NCBI RefSeq assembly: GCF_038002225.1
Contig: NZ_JBBOCA010000001.1
Span: 6,014,001 to 6,078,000 of the forward strand
Origin: Paenibacillus sp. FSL R7-0204
GTDB lineage: Bacteria > Bacillota > Bacilli > Paenibacillales > Paenibacillaceae
Length of the DNA stretch: 64,000 nt
Reading direction: 5' to 3'
Positions 34,868-43,369 of this stretch are shown here, piece by piece. Positions within the stretch are counted from its first letter, which is position 1; each line of letters starts with the position of its first letter. The notes under the pieces were generated by a model. The model was not told the DNA's origin. It worked only from the letters and a program-made list of their open reading frames with translations, and searched no databases. A program made the position numbers and the translations under genes.

Positions 34868-35575
34868 TCAGCAGCGTACATGTTTGCGTTTGAAGCCGGT
34901 CCGTCCCTTGTCCACAGCCTTCATTATATTATCGTAGGCGCTGATGAGCTTACTCTTCGGCTTGTCCTTGTCCACCTCGACCGGACCCACCCGCTCCGCC
35001 GTCTCACATGCCAGATCATGCAGCGGTGAATAGGACACGGCTACGGTATACATAAAATTGTTCATAGAGTACCGGGTACGCTCCGGGGAGTCATGAATGG
35101 TCTTACCCACAAGCTCCAGCATCCCGGCCAGCTTGTCGCGCTGGAACTCCTGATCCGGGCGGCTTCCCAGCAGCCAGCAGTAACAGCTCCAGCCTGCCGA
35201 CATTCGGAGGTCCTCTCCGCTCCTTATCCACTCATCGGCCACCTGCTGGGCAATATCCGCTTCAGCCAAGGTTACAGCCACCACGAAATCGGACAGCATA
35301 TAGAAATAAGCCCCATCCATCCAGCGGTTATAGTCCGCCTCTGTCATCCCGTTCGGGTCGGCAATGATCCCCGCAAAATACATCGCATCATAATTACCTG
35401 TGGCATACAGCTCCTCAGCCAGCGCCTGATTGATTCCGGTTTGCTTGAAGATCGGTTTCATGGCACCGGTAGCCACACCAAATAGCGGTTCCCGTGCGCC
35501 GTTTGCGGTATATATCTTCTTGGTCCGTTCCTTGCCAAGCGCTTCAAGCTCCTGCATGACCTGTTCTGCATTCAT
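34868..35575 (-). CDS. AlkD-like DNA alkylation repair protein
   Basis: The product has 235 residues, almost the size of Bacillus AlkD, and is all-helical with HEAT-like repeats. It matches the DNA alkylation repair family: N-terminal KIYTANGAREPLFGVATGAM, then FAGIIADPNGMTEADYNRWM and SCYCWLLGSRPD. Such glycosylases remove bulky or positively charged alkylated bases, here probably in the cytoplasm on chromosomal DNA. This sub-branch is closer to the divergent AlkD2-like proteins, so activity is not certain. It starts 19 bp after the moaE stop, suggesting cotranscription. Confidence 0.82.
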   Translation of the reverse strand: MNAEQVMQELEALGKERTKKIYTANGAREPLFGVATGAMKPIFKQTGINQALAEELYATGNYDAMYFAGIIADPNGMTEADYNRWMDGAYFYMLSDFVVAVTLAEADIAQQVADEWIRSGEDLRMSAGWSCYCWLLGSRPDQEFQRDKLAGMLELVGKTIHDSPERTRYSMNNFMYTVAVSYSPLHDLACETAERVGPVEVDKDKPKSKLISAYDNIMKAVDKGRTGFKRKHVRC

Positions 35576-35594
35576 TGAACGTTCCTCCTTTTAG

Positions 35595-36080
35595 CTACCT
35601 CTCGTCCTCCGCCGGAATATCCGGCAGCAGCGGACGGCCCGCGGGGTAGGCGTTCTGATTCAGCTGGTCTCCAATCCACGCTTTGCCGTCCTCGCCGGTT
35701 TCTCTTTTCCAGATGGGGACGATTTGCTTGATCCGCTCAATCACGTATTCATTCGCTTCATAGGCAGCCTTACGGTGGGGCGAGGAGACTGCGATGACCA
35801 CGGCAATATCGGTAATCTCAAGCCTGCCTATCCGGTGGGTGACTGCAACCTTCGTATCCGGCCAGCGCTCCAGCACTTCCTGCCCGATGCGCTTCAGCTG
35901 CGTTACAGCCATGGACGGGTATGCTTCATATTCAAGATACAAGGTTTTCTTCCCCTGCGTGAACTCACGCACCGTCCCAATGAATAAGGTAATCGCCCCC
36001 GCCTCTCTGCGCAGAACTTTATCGGATACCTCAGCGGGTATAATCGCGGACTCTGTAATTTCAAATAACGAATGGCCCAT
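35595..36080 (-). CDS. moaE: Molybdopterin synthase catalytic subunit MoaE
   Basis: The product has 161 residues. MoaE, with the thiocarboxylated small subunit MoaD, converts precursor Z (cPMP) into molybdopterin. Seen motifs are GAITLFIGTVRE near residue 28, YLEYEAYPSMA near 46, HRIGRLEI near 81, and the catalytic Lys region VPIWKRE near 120. Start ATG 36080 has AAAGGAAG 8 nt upstream; the frame reaches 36107 with a weaker context. No moaD or other molybdenum cofactor gene lies in this window, so the partner is encoded elsewhere. Confidence 0.93.
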   Translation of the reverse strand: MGHSLFEITESAIIPAEVSDKVLRREAGAITLFIGTVREFTQGKKTLYLEYEAYPSMAVTQLKRIGQEVLERWPDTKVAVTHRIGRLEITDIAVVIAVSSPHRKAAYEANEYVIERIKQIVPIWKRETGEDGKAWIGDQLNQNAYPAGRPLLPDIPAEDER

Positions 36081-36123
36081 TCGCTCACTTCCTTTCGAGT
36101 GAACCATATAAATTTCCTATTTC

Positions 36124-36150
36124 AAAAAAACCGCCCCAAGTTGGAGCAGT
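36124..36150 (-). terminator. Terminator between the Rpn pseudogene and moaE
   Basis: On the minus strand an 8-bp stem with wobble pairs and a 6-nt loop (ACTGCTCC ... GGGGCGGT) is followed by seven T. Confidence 0.8.
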
Positions 36151-36191
36151 CTTTTGAAAAATATGAGTTTCACCGGTTTATCCATGGAATG

Positions 36192-36742
36192 TTAATTCTT
36201 CTGCAGGTTCTGAACTTCCTGTTCTGAAGGCTCGGTAAGTTTAACGACAAAATCCACTTCATGTCCCAATGCCAAGAGTTTTCTGGCAGTTTCTCTTTTT
36301 TCTCGAATTGCACCCTGAGCAATCCCCTCAGCCTTAGCACCATTCATTCGTGACGCCACCCTTCAGGAGTAACAGCCAGTTGATCAGACCACCAGTCAAT
36401 GGAACGGCCTGCTCCTCGAGCTTCGTTAATTCCATCACATGTATCTCAAGATCATTGTTAAGAGGTATCCCGGTGTGATCTTCCCGAAGGCGAAAGACAT
36501 TATGATGGCGGTCATTCGGCAGGCATGAGTAGTTCAATATATTAATCGTTACACACTTCTTCAATTGGCTGTAATCATCACCTTTTTGAATCTGGTGGTA
36601 ATACATCTCGCTCCAGTAGAAAAGTGTCCGCTTCTCCATATTGTATGGATTGAACAGCTGCATTTCGATGTTGATCCTTGTTATTCTCACTGCCGAAAAT
36701 TTTCTTGAAGATAAAGTCATTCCGTGCGTCGAGTAATTCCAC
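36192..36742 (-). pseudogene. Rpn family (PD-(D/E)XK) recombination-promoting nuclease, degenerate
   Basis: Three fragments in different frames give pieces of one Rpn/PDDEXK_2 protein. Fragment 1 is LLDARNDFIFKKIFGSENNKD (GTG 36742 with GGAGTG upstream). Fragment 2 starts INIEMQLFNPYNMEKRTLFY and runs to 36340. Fragment 3 (EGIAQGAIREKRETARKLLALG, ending in QNLQKN at 36192) is in yet another frame. Between fragments 1 and 2 the part holding the central catalytic Asp is missing; intact relatives have about 60 more residues there. There are therefore one internal deletion and two frame changes. Intact members are transposase-like nucleases that promote RecA-independent recombination. No terminal repeats or partner genes are seen. 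Confidence 0.85.
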
Positions 36743-36965
36743 GATTATCACTCCAATCATGTACATTGATTATATCATGGCAGAACTACTCGTTGTAGAC
36801 AAAGCCAGTCTTTTAGGCCCTATATAATGCTATTCTGTCCCCAAAGCTCTATAAAACATACAGTCAAGACAATACGCTCTCTCGTGTTACTTCGGAACGG
36901 CTGTCCGCCCTGGAGGGACGCAGCATGACAAGCTGCCGGTCTGCCGCGCTACTCCGCTACTATGG

Positions 36966-38252
36966 CTACTCCGCTTCAAGAATGTACCGGTTCCACCGCT
37001 GCTGCCAGGCCACATCCTGCCAGAACGGATGATGCGGCGCACAGTTAGAGCACAGCGTCATGCCCCAGAAGCCTAGTGCCATCCCCTTACGCAGCGCATA
37101 CTCGGCAATGAATTTCCCGACCGGGCCCTCCTCGAAACCTGCAAGCAGCGGGGTATAGCCGACATAGCCTTCGCCGATCACCACCGGCAGGCCCGAATGT
37201 ACCGCCCATTCCTGCGCTTCTTCCAGGCGCATGTCCGCTTTTTGCAGCATTGCCAGCTTGTGGGCTCCATAGCGGTCATACAGGTAGAGATCCCATAGAT
37301 CAGGGTTGGCCCAATCATGCAGATAGATCAGCTTCATCCCGACCGGATTGCCCTCCATCCGCCACTCCTGCCCTGCGGGCAGGGTCCATTCCCCGAAGGG
37401 CGGGGCATCTTCCCTCAGCATAGACCGGACAAAGGTGTTCGGAAAAGGCACCCCCTCATCATTCAACCCCGCCGCATCCATAAGCTCATTCAGCACGCCT
37501 TTGATATAGAGATGATAGTGAGCCACCTGCAAATTACGGGCTACATATGCCTTCGGATAAGCTTCGTTCAGTGTATAGCTGGCTGTGATCAGAACATCGG
37601 AATGCTGTTCCCGGAGATACCCTACCGCTTCCTCAATATAAGGCTGCATGGCCTCCACCAGCCTGGGCGTATCGGCTGCACCGATTCCCTGGGCAGTACC
37701 CACAGCGGTAAGCTGTCCGAATTCAACTTCATTATGCAGCTCAGCATAGACAATCTGACTGGCAAAGCCCTCCGTCTTGATATATCCGATGAGCTGGTCC
37801 ATCGACCGGGCCAGGGTCATGAACCGCTCTGCGGGAGCAATTGCAGCCAACTCATCACGCAGCGCGGGATAAGCCAGGAAGCTGGGGCTCTGCTGATATT
37901 CCCAGGAAGACAGCATAATATAGAGTCCGTGCGCCTTGGCCTGTCTGAACAGCTCCAGCAGATGCGCATGCCCGTCCAGCTCGGCACCGCCGCGGCAGTT
38001 GTACCAGCGGGTACGCTGGCCCACTTCACCCAGACTGCCGAAGTGCAGCGGTCCGGGACGTTTGCCCTCCGCAGTGAATAGCAGGAACGGCATAGCACAG
38101 ATTCGGATGGTGTTGTACCCTCTGTCCGCCGCTTCCTTACATCTTGCCGCCAGATCATGATAAGGCTCGCCCGGCAAGGTCATCGTGTACCAGGAGAAAT
38201 CCCACATGGTGAGGGTAAGCTTGCGCGGTAGCCTGCTCAGTACTGCATCCAT
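36966..38252 (-). CDS. Cellulase-like glycoside hydrolase (TIM-barrel, clan GH-A type)
   Basis: The product has 428 residues with no signal peptide. Early MWDFSWYTMTLPGEPYHD and TIRICAMPFLL suit a GH-A barrel. The acid/base candidate is Glu in YAELHNEVEF near residue 172, and the nucleophile candidate is Glu in VVIGEGYVGY near residue 352. It belongs to the cellulase-like group seen in Paenibacillus and related bacteria; substrate is not known. Start ATG 38252 follows AAAGGAG with 8-nt spacing, while the in-frame GTG at 38261 overlaps the site. It lies 28 bp after the DUF5107-TPR gene on the same strand, so the two form an operon. Confidence 0.82.
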   Translation of the reverse strand: MDAVLSRLPRKLTLTMWDFSWYTMTLPGEPYHDLAARCKEAADRGYNTIRICAMPFLLFTAEGKRPGPLHFGSLGEVGQRTRWYNCRGGAELDGHAHLLELFRQAKAHGLYIMLSSWEYQQSPSFLAYPALRDELAAIAPAERFMTLARSMDQLIGYIKTEGFASQIVYAELHNEVEFGQLTAVGTAQGIGAADTPRLVEAMQPYIEEAVGYLREQHSDVLITASYTLNEAYPKAYVARNLQVAHYHLYIKGVLNELMDAAGLNDEGVPFPNTFVRSMLREDAPPFGEWTLPAGQEWRMEGNPVGMKLIYLHDWANPDLWDLYLYDRYGAHKLAMLQKADMRLEEAQEWAVHSGLPVVIGEGYVGYTPLLAGFEEGPVGKFIAEYALRKGMALGFWGMTLCSNCAPHHPFWQDVAWQQRWNRYILEAE

Positions 38253-38280
38253 TCTTTTCACTCCTTTGGATTAGGTTGAA

Positions 38281-41200
38281 TTACCGGGTCAGGGCACTGC
38301 TGGCCATACGTCTGTGAATTCCGGCTCCCTGATGATTAGGGTCCAGGGCAAGAGCTAAATCAAGCTCCGCTGCCGCTGCTTCATACCGGCCCAGCCCGAG
38401 AAGTCCGAGACCCCGCATATAGCGGCAATGAATGACATTGCGCCGGTTGAGGTCATCCTCAAACACCAGGAAATCCGGCAGCGATACGGCGAAATAGTCC
38501 AGCTTGATATCATCGAAAAGATGACGCTCGGCATAATCGATCAATATATTGAAGCGGCGCTTGGCCTCCTTCGGCTGCCGGAGCCTCAGCCAGGCCAGCC
38601 CCTGGTAGAAAATCATCTCCGGCGGCTGGTCATTGTAGAACACCGCACTTGCCGGCTCGGCCAGACCTTGTGAAGCTATGGTGTAGCTGGCGACGGCTTC
38701 TTGTTCCCGCTGAAGACCTTCATAGGCTACACCCAAATAATAATAGATATTATTCTCCTGGGCGCCTTCCAGCCTCCCTTCGCCCAGGTTCACCGGATAT
38801 ACCAGCGCTTGCTCCAAGTGCTCAGCTGCTGACTTATAGTTGCCTTCTTGCAGCGCCTGCTTGCCAAGCTCGATATGAGCGAATTTATATTGCCCGGTCA
38901 CCTTCCCCTCTCCGCCCTCCCAGGGATGGAAGGTACGCGAGCTTAATGCCGTAATTGCTTCGTCATAGCGCTCAAGCTGGTTAAGCATCGTTACATATTC
39001 GATATACAGATCATCCCGCTGCTCCACCAGGCTGCGCTGTGCTTCAAGATGATCCAGCCGTTCCCCGGCGGACCACGCGAGCTTCTTGCGCAGCTGATCC
39101 AGCTCATACAGAATCCGCGCATCCTGCGGCGCACAGGCGAAGGCCTGCTCCAATGAAGCGAGCGCCGCCTCAGGCTTGTTCTGCTTATTGTAATAGGCCA
39201 GAGCCAGATTGCGGTGAACGATGGCGAAACCCCCTCTCAGATCACGTGAACGTTCCCAGCTTGCCGCCGCTTCCTCCGGCCGCTTCTTGTCATAATAGAG
39301 ATTGCCGAGATAGTAATAGGCCTTATCATCCAGGGGATTCGCCCGGATGGCGCTTAACAGCCATTCAAGCTCGGACAGGGTGTTCGGGAAGCAGTGCAGC
39401 GGACGGGCCGCTTGCCCCATGCGGCGGGCCTCCCGCGCCTGCTCATCTTGTCCCGTACGCTCATAACATTCGCCAAGGGCATAATGCAGCATTGGATAGA
39501 CGGATTCGGGTTCGGAGCTGCTCCGCCGGGCCGCCCTCTCCCCTATAGCAAGAGCTTCCGTGTAGAGTCCGCAGTCCATATAATCCTCCATAAGATTAAG
39601 GTAGTTGTGTGCGTCACCACGCATAAGCCGCTCTAATTCTGTCAGCGCCTCTTCTGCCGCAGCAGCGTCCTCCAGTGCTGCAAGAGCCAGGACCAGTTCG
39701 TTATATGCGCCAAAATCAGCAGGATCAAGCTGCACAGTCTCACTGGCAAATCCTCTCGCCTGCTGCGGCCGGCCAAGTCTGCGCAGGAGAGCAGACTTGA
39801 GGTTCCTCACCTTATAGTTACGCGCATTGCGGATCACCGAACGCTCCGCCAGCTCCAGCGCCTCGTCATACCGTCCCTGCTGGCAGGCAATCTGAGCAAG
39901 TGAGAAGTACCCCGCATCCTGCCAGGCTGCTGACCATACCGCTTTGTAATAAGCGGTAAAAGCCTCATCCAGGCGGTTCTGGCCGCGCAGGGCAACCCCC
40001 AGCTGATAATAGGCTTCGCTGTCATACGGGTTAGGATTACGCGAGGTCAGACGTTCAATGGCGCGGCGGAACAAGGGCTCACTCTGCGCATATTGGCCGC
40101 GGCGGAGCAGCAGCGTTCCATACGCTACATTCAGACGGATATCCCCGCTGTCCCGCTTAAGTCCCTCCAGATAATAAGCCTCCGGCTCAAAGGTGGCATG
40201 CCGGTACTGCTCCAAATGCAAGCCGGCCAGATACAGCTCCTCTGCTGAGCGCAGCTCCTCCGGCGCTGCCAGCGGCTTCGCCGCCTCAGGGATGCGCCCG
40301 ATCTCCGGCCGCTCCGGCTGATAGGCGACCAGCAGCCTGCCCTCTGCACTATGGACCGTCAGCTTGAGGTCATGCTCCTGCTCTCCGCCATTCAGCATGA
40401 CCTTACGCTCTATAGCCTCTGCGGGGGACAGATCTGCAGTCTCCTGCAGATACTCGCCCACGGTTCCGCTTAAGCGGATAACGGCCCGTTCAAGCCGCGA
40501 GGTCACGTATACCTTCACCACTGCCTGAGCTGATCCCGCGTCAACCTCCAGATTGACCGCAGCGTCTACCGAGGCATTTTTCACAAGACCGATGCCCTTA
40601 TACGGCATGAAATACTGGGTGAAGCTCTTCTCCTCATACGGCTGCAGCCAGGTGAAGTCAGGCTGATTATCGGTGTACACGCCCGTCATGAGTTCAATAT
40701 AAGGTCCGTCCTCATCAGTCAGCTGGCGGTCCCAGGCCTGCCCGAACTCCCCGTTCCCCCAGGTCCATTGCTTCTTTCCCGGTGAGATATGATGATTAGC
40801 CACATGCAGCAGCCCCGCCTGGACACCGTGATCATATCCGCCGACGAAATTATAATCCGACTTATAGGCCATATAGGAGGTCGGAACCGGAATATTCTTG
40901 TAGCGGGAGATGTCCACGCCTTCCGAATAATCCTGTTTGTAGTAGGTACCGGTAGCCATAGGGAAACGCGATACATCCCTTTTGCCATGGTCGAAGACGG
41001 CTGTAACATCAGGCGGAAAAACAGACTGCGTCTGATCATTGACCGCAACCGCCGGGTTGGCCCACCAGAGGAAGGTCTGCGCCTGCGGCGTCCGGTTATA
41101 ACACTGGGCTTGGACCTCCAGATAGGCTCTCCCTGGATAAAGTCTGAATGCAGCCGTAACCTTCGTCCCGTACATCCGGTCAATCTCGCCCACCCATACG

Positions 41201-41760
41201 GTAGCGCTTCCATCCACTGCGGCCTCAAGCTTGTATTCTACAGGCCCGAACGTATTGGGGCGGTGATGCTGCGGCCAGTTGAACTCAATGCCCCCGGAGA
41301 TCCAGGGACCCGCAAGACCGACCAGCGCAGGCTTGATTACACGGTTATAGTAGACAAAATCATAGTTATTCGTCTTGTCGAGCGCCCGGTAGATCCGCCC
41401 TCCAAGCTCCGGCATGATCTCTATGCGCAGATATTCATTCTCCAGAATAATCAGCTTGTACGCCCTATCCTGCTTCACATCCGAGATGCTCTCAATCACG
41501 GGATGCGGGTATACACGCCCGGAGCTTCCCTGATAGACTCTTTTCTCCAGAAACATAGGATTTGGATCAGCGGCCCCCGCTTCGTAGGTTGGTATAATCA
41601 CACTGGTCTCCCGTACCTGCACCCGGTCCGCTCTATCCGCATTATCCCTGTTGTCTGCGTTGCCCGCATTGTACGTGTTGTCCGCATTATCTCCATTGCC
41701 AGCGTAGTCTGCGTTACCTCCGGCTGCCTCCGGCATCTTACCGCTACCCGCCTGCTTCAT
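38281..41760 (-). CDS. DUF5107 and tetratricopeptide-repeat protein
   Basis: The product has 1159 residues. A low-complexity Asn/Asp/Ala N-terminus (about 15-45) with repeated NADN-type units precedes the DUF5107 domain (about 50-400; MPELGGRIYRALDKTNNYDF and GGIEFNWPQHHRPNTFGP are highly characteristic). The rest is a long array of TPR units (for example YYQLGVALRGQNRLDEAFTA and YYYLGNLYYDKKRPEEAAAS) reaching the C-terminus. DUF5107 resembles galactose-mutarotase/GH beta-sandwich proteins and occurs next to glycosidase genes, so a role in sugar recognition or hydrolysis is likely, with the TPRs for assembly. GGGAGG lies 9 nt before the ATG, supporting a start that includes the repeat. It is cotranscribed with the cellulase-like gene. 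Confidence 0.85.
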   Translation of the reverse strand: MKQAGSGKMPEAAGGNADYAGNGDNADNTYNAGNADNRDNADRADRVQVRETSVIIPTYEAGAADPNPMFLEKRVYQGSSGRVYPHPVIESISDVKQDRAYKLIILENEYLRIEIMPELGGRIYRALDKTNNYDFVYYNRVIKPALVGLAGPWISGGIEFNWPQHHRPNTFGPVEYKLEAAVDGSATVWVGEIDRMYGTKVTAAFRLYPGRAYLEVQAQCYNRTPQAQTFLWWANPAVAVNDQTQSVFPPDVTAVFDHGKRDVSRFPMATGTYYKQDYSEGVDISRYKNIPVPTSYMAYKSDYNFVGGYDHGVQAGLLHVANHHISPGKKQWTWGNGEFGQAWDRQLTDEDGPYIELMTGVYTDNQPDFTWLQPYEEKSFTQYFMPYKGIGLVKNASVDAAVNLEVDAGSAQAVVKVYVTSRLERAVIRLSGTVGEYLQETADLSPAEAIERKVMLNGGEQEHDLKLTVHSAEGRLLVAYQPERPEIGRIPEAAKPLAAPEELRSAEELYLAGLHLEQYRHATFEPEAYYLEGLKRDSGDIRLNVAYGTLLLRRGQYAQSEPLFRRAIERLTSRNPNPYDSEAYYQLGVALRGQNRLDEAFTAYYKAVWSAAWQDAGYFSLAQIACQQGRYDEALELAERSVIRNARNYKVRNLKSALLRRLGRPQQARGFASETVQLDPADFGAYNELVLALAALEDAAAAEEALTELERLMRGDAHNYLNLMEDYMDCGLYTEALAIGERAARRSSSEPESVYPMLHYALGECYERTGQDEQAREARRMGQAARPLHCFPNTLSELEWLLSAIRANPLDDKAYYYLGNLYYDKKRPEEAAASWERSRDLRGGFAIVHRNLALAYYNKQNKPEAALASLEQAFACAPQDARILYELDQLRKKLAWSAGERLDHLEAQRSLVEQRDDLYIEYVTMLNQLERYDEAITALSSRTFHPWEGGEGKVTGQYKFAHIELGKQALQEGNYKSAAEHLEQALVYPVNLGEGRLEGAQENNIYYYLGVAYEGLQREQEAVASYTIASQGLAEPASAVFYNDQPPEMIFYQGLAWLRLRQPKEAKRRFNILIDYAERHLFDDIKLDYFAVSLPDFLVFEDDLNRRNVIHCRYMRGLGLLGLGRYEAAAAELDLALALDPNHQGAGIHRRMASSALTR

Positions 41761-42376
41761 GCCTTCACTGCCTCCCTTAACTTGATAGTTCTACTCTAGC
41801 CTCTGGCCGGGAAGGTTCCAATTGACGAAATGCGGGAAGTGATGGATTATATTCTTATTCTGTGCAAGCTTGGATTCCCGGCGTCACTGCGATGAGGATA
41901 CGATTTCCCGACCGATGGTTGGGGTTGGGATAAATCCTGCCCATAATGCAACATTCCGCTCCTGAATTCAGCCTTAAACCGGAATTGTTGCACAAAAATC
42001 AACATCTGTCCTCCTTCCTGAGACCAAACGGGGAAATTCCTGCTTTTTGTGCAGCAATCCGCCCTGGCACCACTGTACCAGAGAATCAAAATTGCAAAAT
42101 GTGCAACATTTTCATCATCTCAGCATCCCAGCACCGAGCACCGAGCACCCAGCACCGAAGCACCTTAGCATTCCAGCACACAAGCATCTCGCATTCCCTA
42201 TATTCAGCCTTCTGCGCTCCCAAAAAACTCAATTGCACTTCTTTTGGAAGGGGCTATCCCGTTCTAAGCCTTAGGATGAATACGCTGATGCCTGCGAGAA
42301 GAGATTGGAAGGTTACTTGTTGGGCCAGGGTGTCTAACGTTTGGTTTATATACGATCTGTCAGGAGGGGAAGCGGC
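41761..42376. other. Intergenic region with repeats, no credible gene
   Basis: About 600 bp between the DUF5107 gene and the AraC gene hold no convincing coding region. They contain an inverted repeat pair (41981-41998 with 42044-42060) sharing TTGCACAAAAA-type arms and, further right, an AGCA-phased tandem repeat. Confidence 0.65.
42122..42186. repeat. Degenerate short tandem repeat (AGCA every 7-8 bp)
   Basis: AGCA starts at 42122, 42130, 42137, 42144, 42151, 42159, 42167, 42175 and 42183. The units are 7 or 8 bp long and the core is AGCACCG. It lies about 190 bp upstream of an AraC gene. Confidence 0.8.
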
Positions 42377-43273
42377 ATGAATCAGGGTCATATCCGTAAG
42401 CCGGAAGGATTTGTCGAGGAGAAGCTGTATGTGCTGCCGGAATATTGGATGAAGGAATTGGAGCAGGAGGAGCTGACCGCCTCCTTGTTCATTACGGACA
42501 TTGGTTATTTCCCGAATGCCCGTTATCATTTCAGGGAACGCCTGGAAGGCAGCCCGTCGCATATCTTGATCTTGTGTGAAGCGGGGGAGGGTTGGGTGGA
42601 GATGAATCATGGAGAGCAGATGACCATGCAGCCGGGGGACATGATGATTATTCCTCCACACACCCCGCACCGGTACGGGGCCATGCAGGAAGAGCCATGG
42701 AGCATATACTGGTTCCATTTCAAAGGAAATCATGCGGACCGGCTGGTGAAGCTGTTCGGATTGTCGGGCGCTCCCCTCGCCCTGGCCCCGAGCGGCAAGG
42801 CCCGGCTCATTGAATGGTTCGTCCCTGCCTATGAGCTGCTGGCTGAGCGGACCTACGCCCTGGCTACCCATGTGCACATCGCCCAGACGGCCAGACAGCT
42901 GCTCTCCGGCATCGGCATTACGGCAGGCCCGTCCGCGCAGGAGAAGAAACGCGGGACCTATCTGGAACAGGCGATCCAGTATATGAACGGACGGCTGGGC
43001 AGCAACCTCACCCTGCCTGAGTTGGCTAAGCAGGTCGGCGTGTCGAAGCAGCATCTGATCTATATCTTCAACGCCGAGACCGGAGTCTCCCCGATCGGGT
43101 ATTTCCTGCGGCTCAAAATCCAGCGCGCAGGCCATCTGCTCGATCTTACCGAACTCAGCATTAAGGAGGTCGGATCCGCTATAGGGATCAACGACCCTTA
43201 TTACTTCTCCAGGCTGTTCAAGAAGATTTCGGGGTTCTCTCCTTCAAGCTACCGGAAGATCCCGAAGGGCTGA
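42377..43273 (+). CDS. AraC family transcriptional regulator with cupin domain
   Basis: The product has 298 residues. A cupin/AraC-binding N-terminal domain (HFRERLEGSPSHILILCEAG; QPGDMMIIPPHTPHRY near residue 95) is followed by the AraC double helix-turn-helix (LTLPELAKQVGVSKQHLIYI, then VGSAIGINDPYYFSRLFKK). AGGAGGGG lies 9 nt before ATG 42377; an in-frame extension to 42341 lacks one. It is divergent from the DUF5107/cellulase-like operon, about 600 bp away, and is a plausible regulator of it. A double-hairpin terminator follows. Confidence 0.92.
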   Translation: MNQGHIRKPEGFVEEKLYVLPEYWMKELEQEELTASLFITDIGYFPNARYHFRERLEGSPSHILILCEAGEGWVEMNHGEQMTMQPGDMMIIPPHTPHRYGAMQEEPWSIYWFHFKGNHADRLVKLFGLSGAPLALAPSGKARLIEWFVPAYELLAERTYALATHVHIAQTARQLLSGIGITAGPSAQEKKRGTYLEQAIQYMNGRLGSNLTLPELAKQVGVSKQHLIYIFNAETGVSPIGYFLRLKIQRAGHLLDLTELSIKEVGSAIGINDPYYFSRLFKKISGFSPSSYRKIPKG

Positions 43274-43288
43274 ATCTGTACTCGAACG

Positions 43289-43336
43289 AAAAGGGCTTTC
43301 CAGGCTAATTTCTCAGCCGCAGAAATGCCCTTTTTT
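43289..43336 (+). terminator. Terminator of the AraC gene
   Basis: AAAAGGGC at 43289-43296 pairs with GCCCTTTT at 43327-43334, the TTTC/GAAA segments extend the stem, and six T follow. An inner GGCT/AGCC hairpin lies in the loop. It also has an A-run on the left and could serve the binding-protein gene from the right. Confidence 0.85.
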
Positions 43337-43369
43337 GAATATCTCTGCCGCGTAAGCTAAGCGGCTCTG

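Noticed and set aside
42122..42186. AGCA repeats considered as a CRISPR remnant
   Set aside because: Units are only 7-8 bp with no spacers; this is a simple tandem repeat.
42254..43135. 293-residue open frame on the minus strand
   Set aside because: It is antisense to the AraC gene and has no family resemblance; treated as a shadow.
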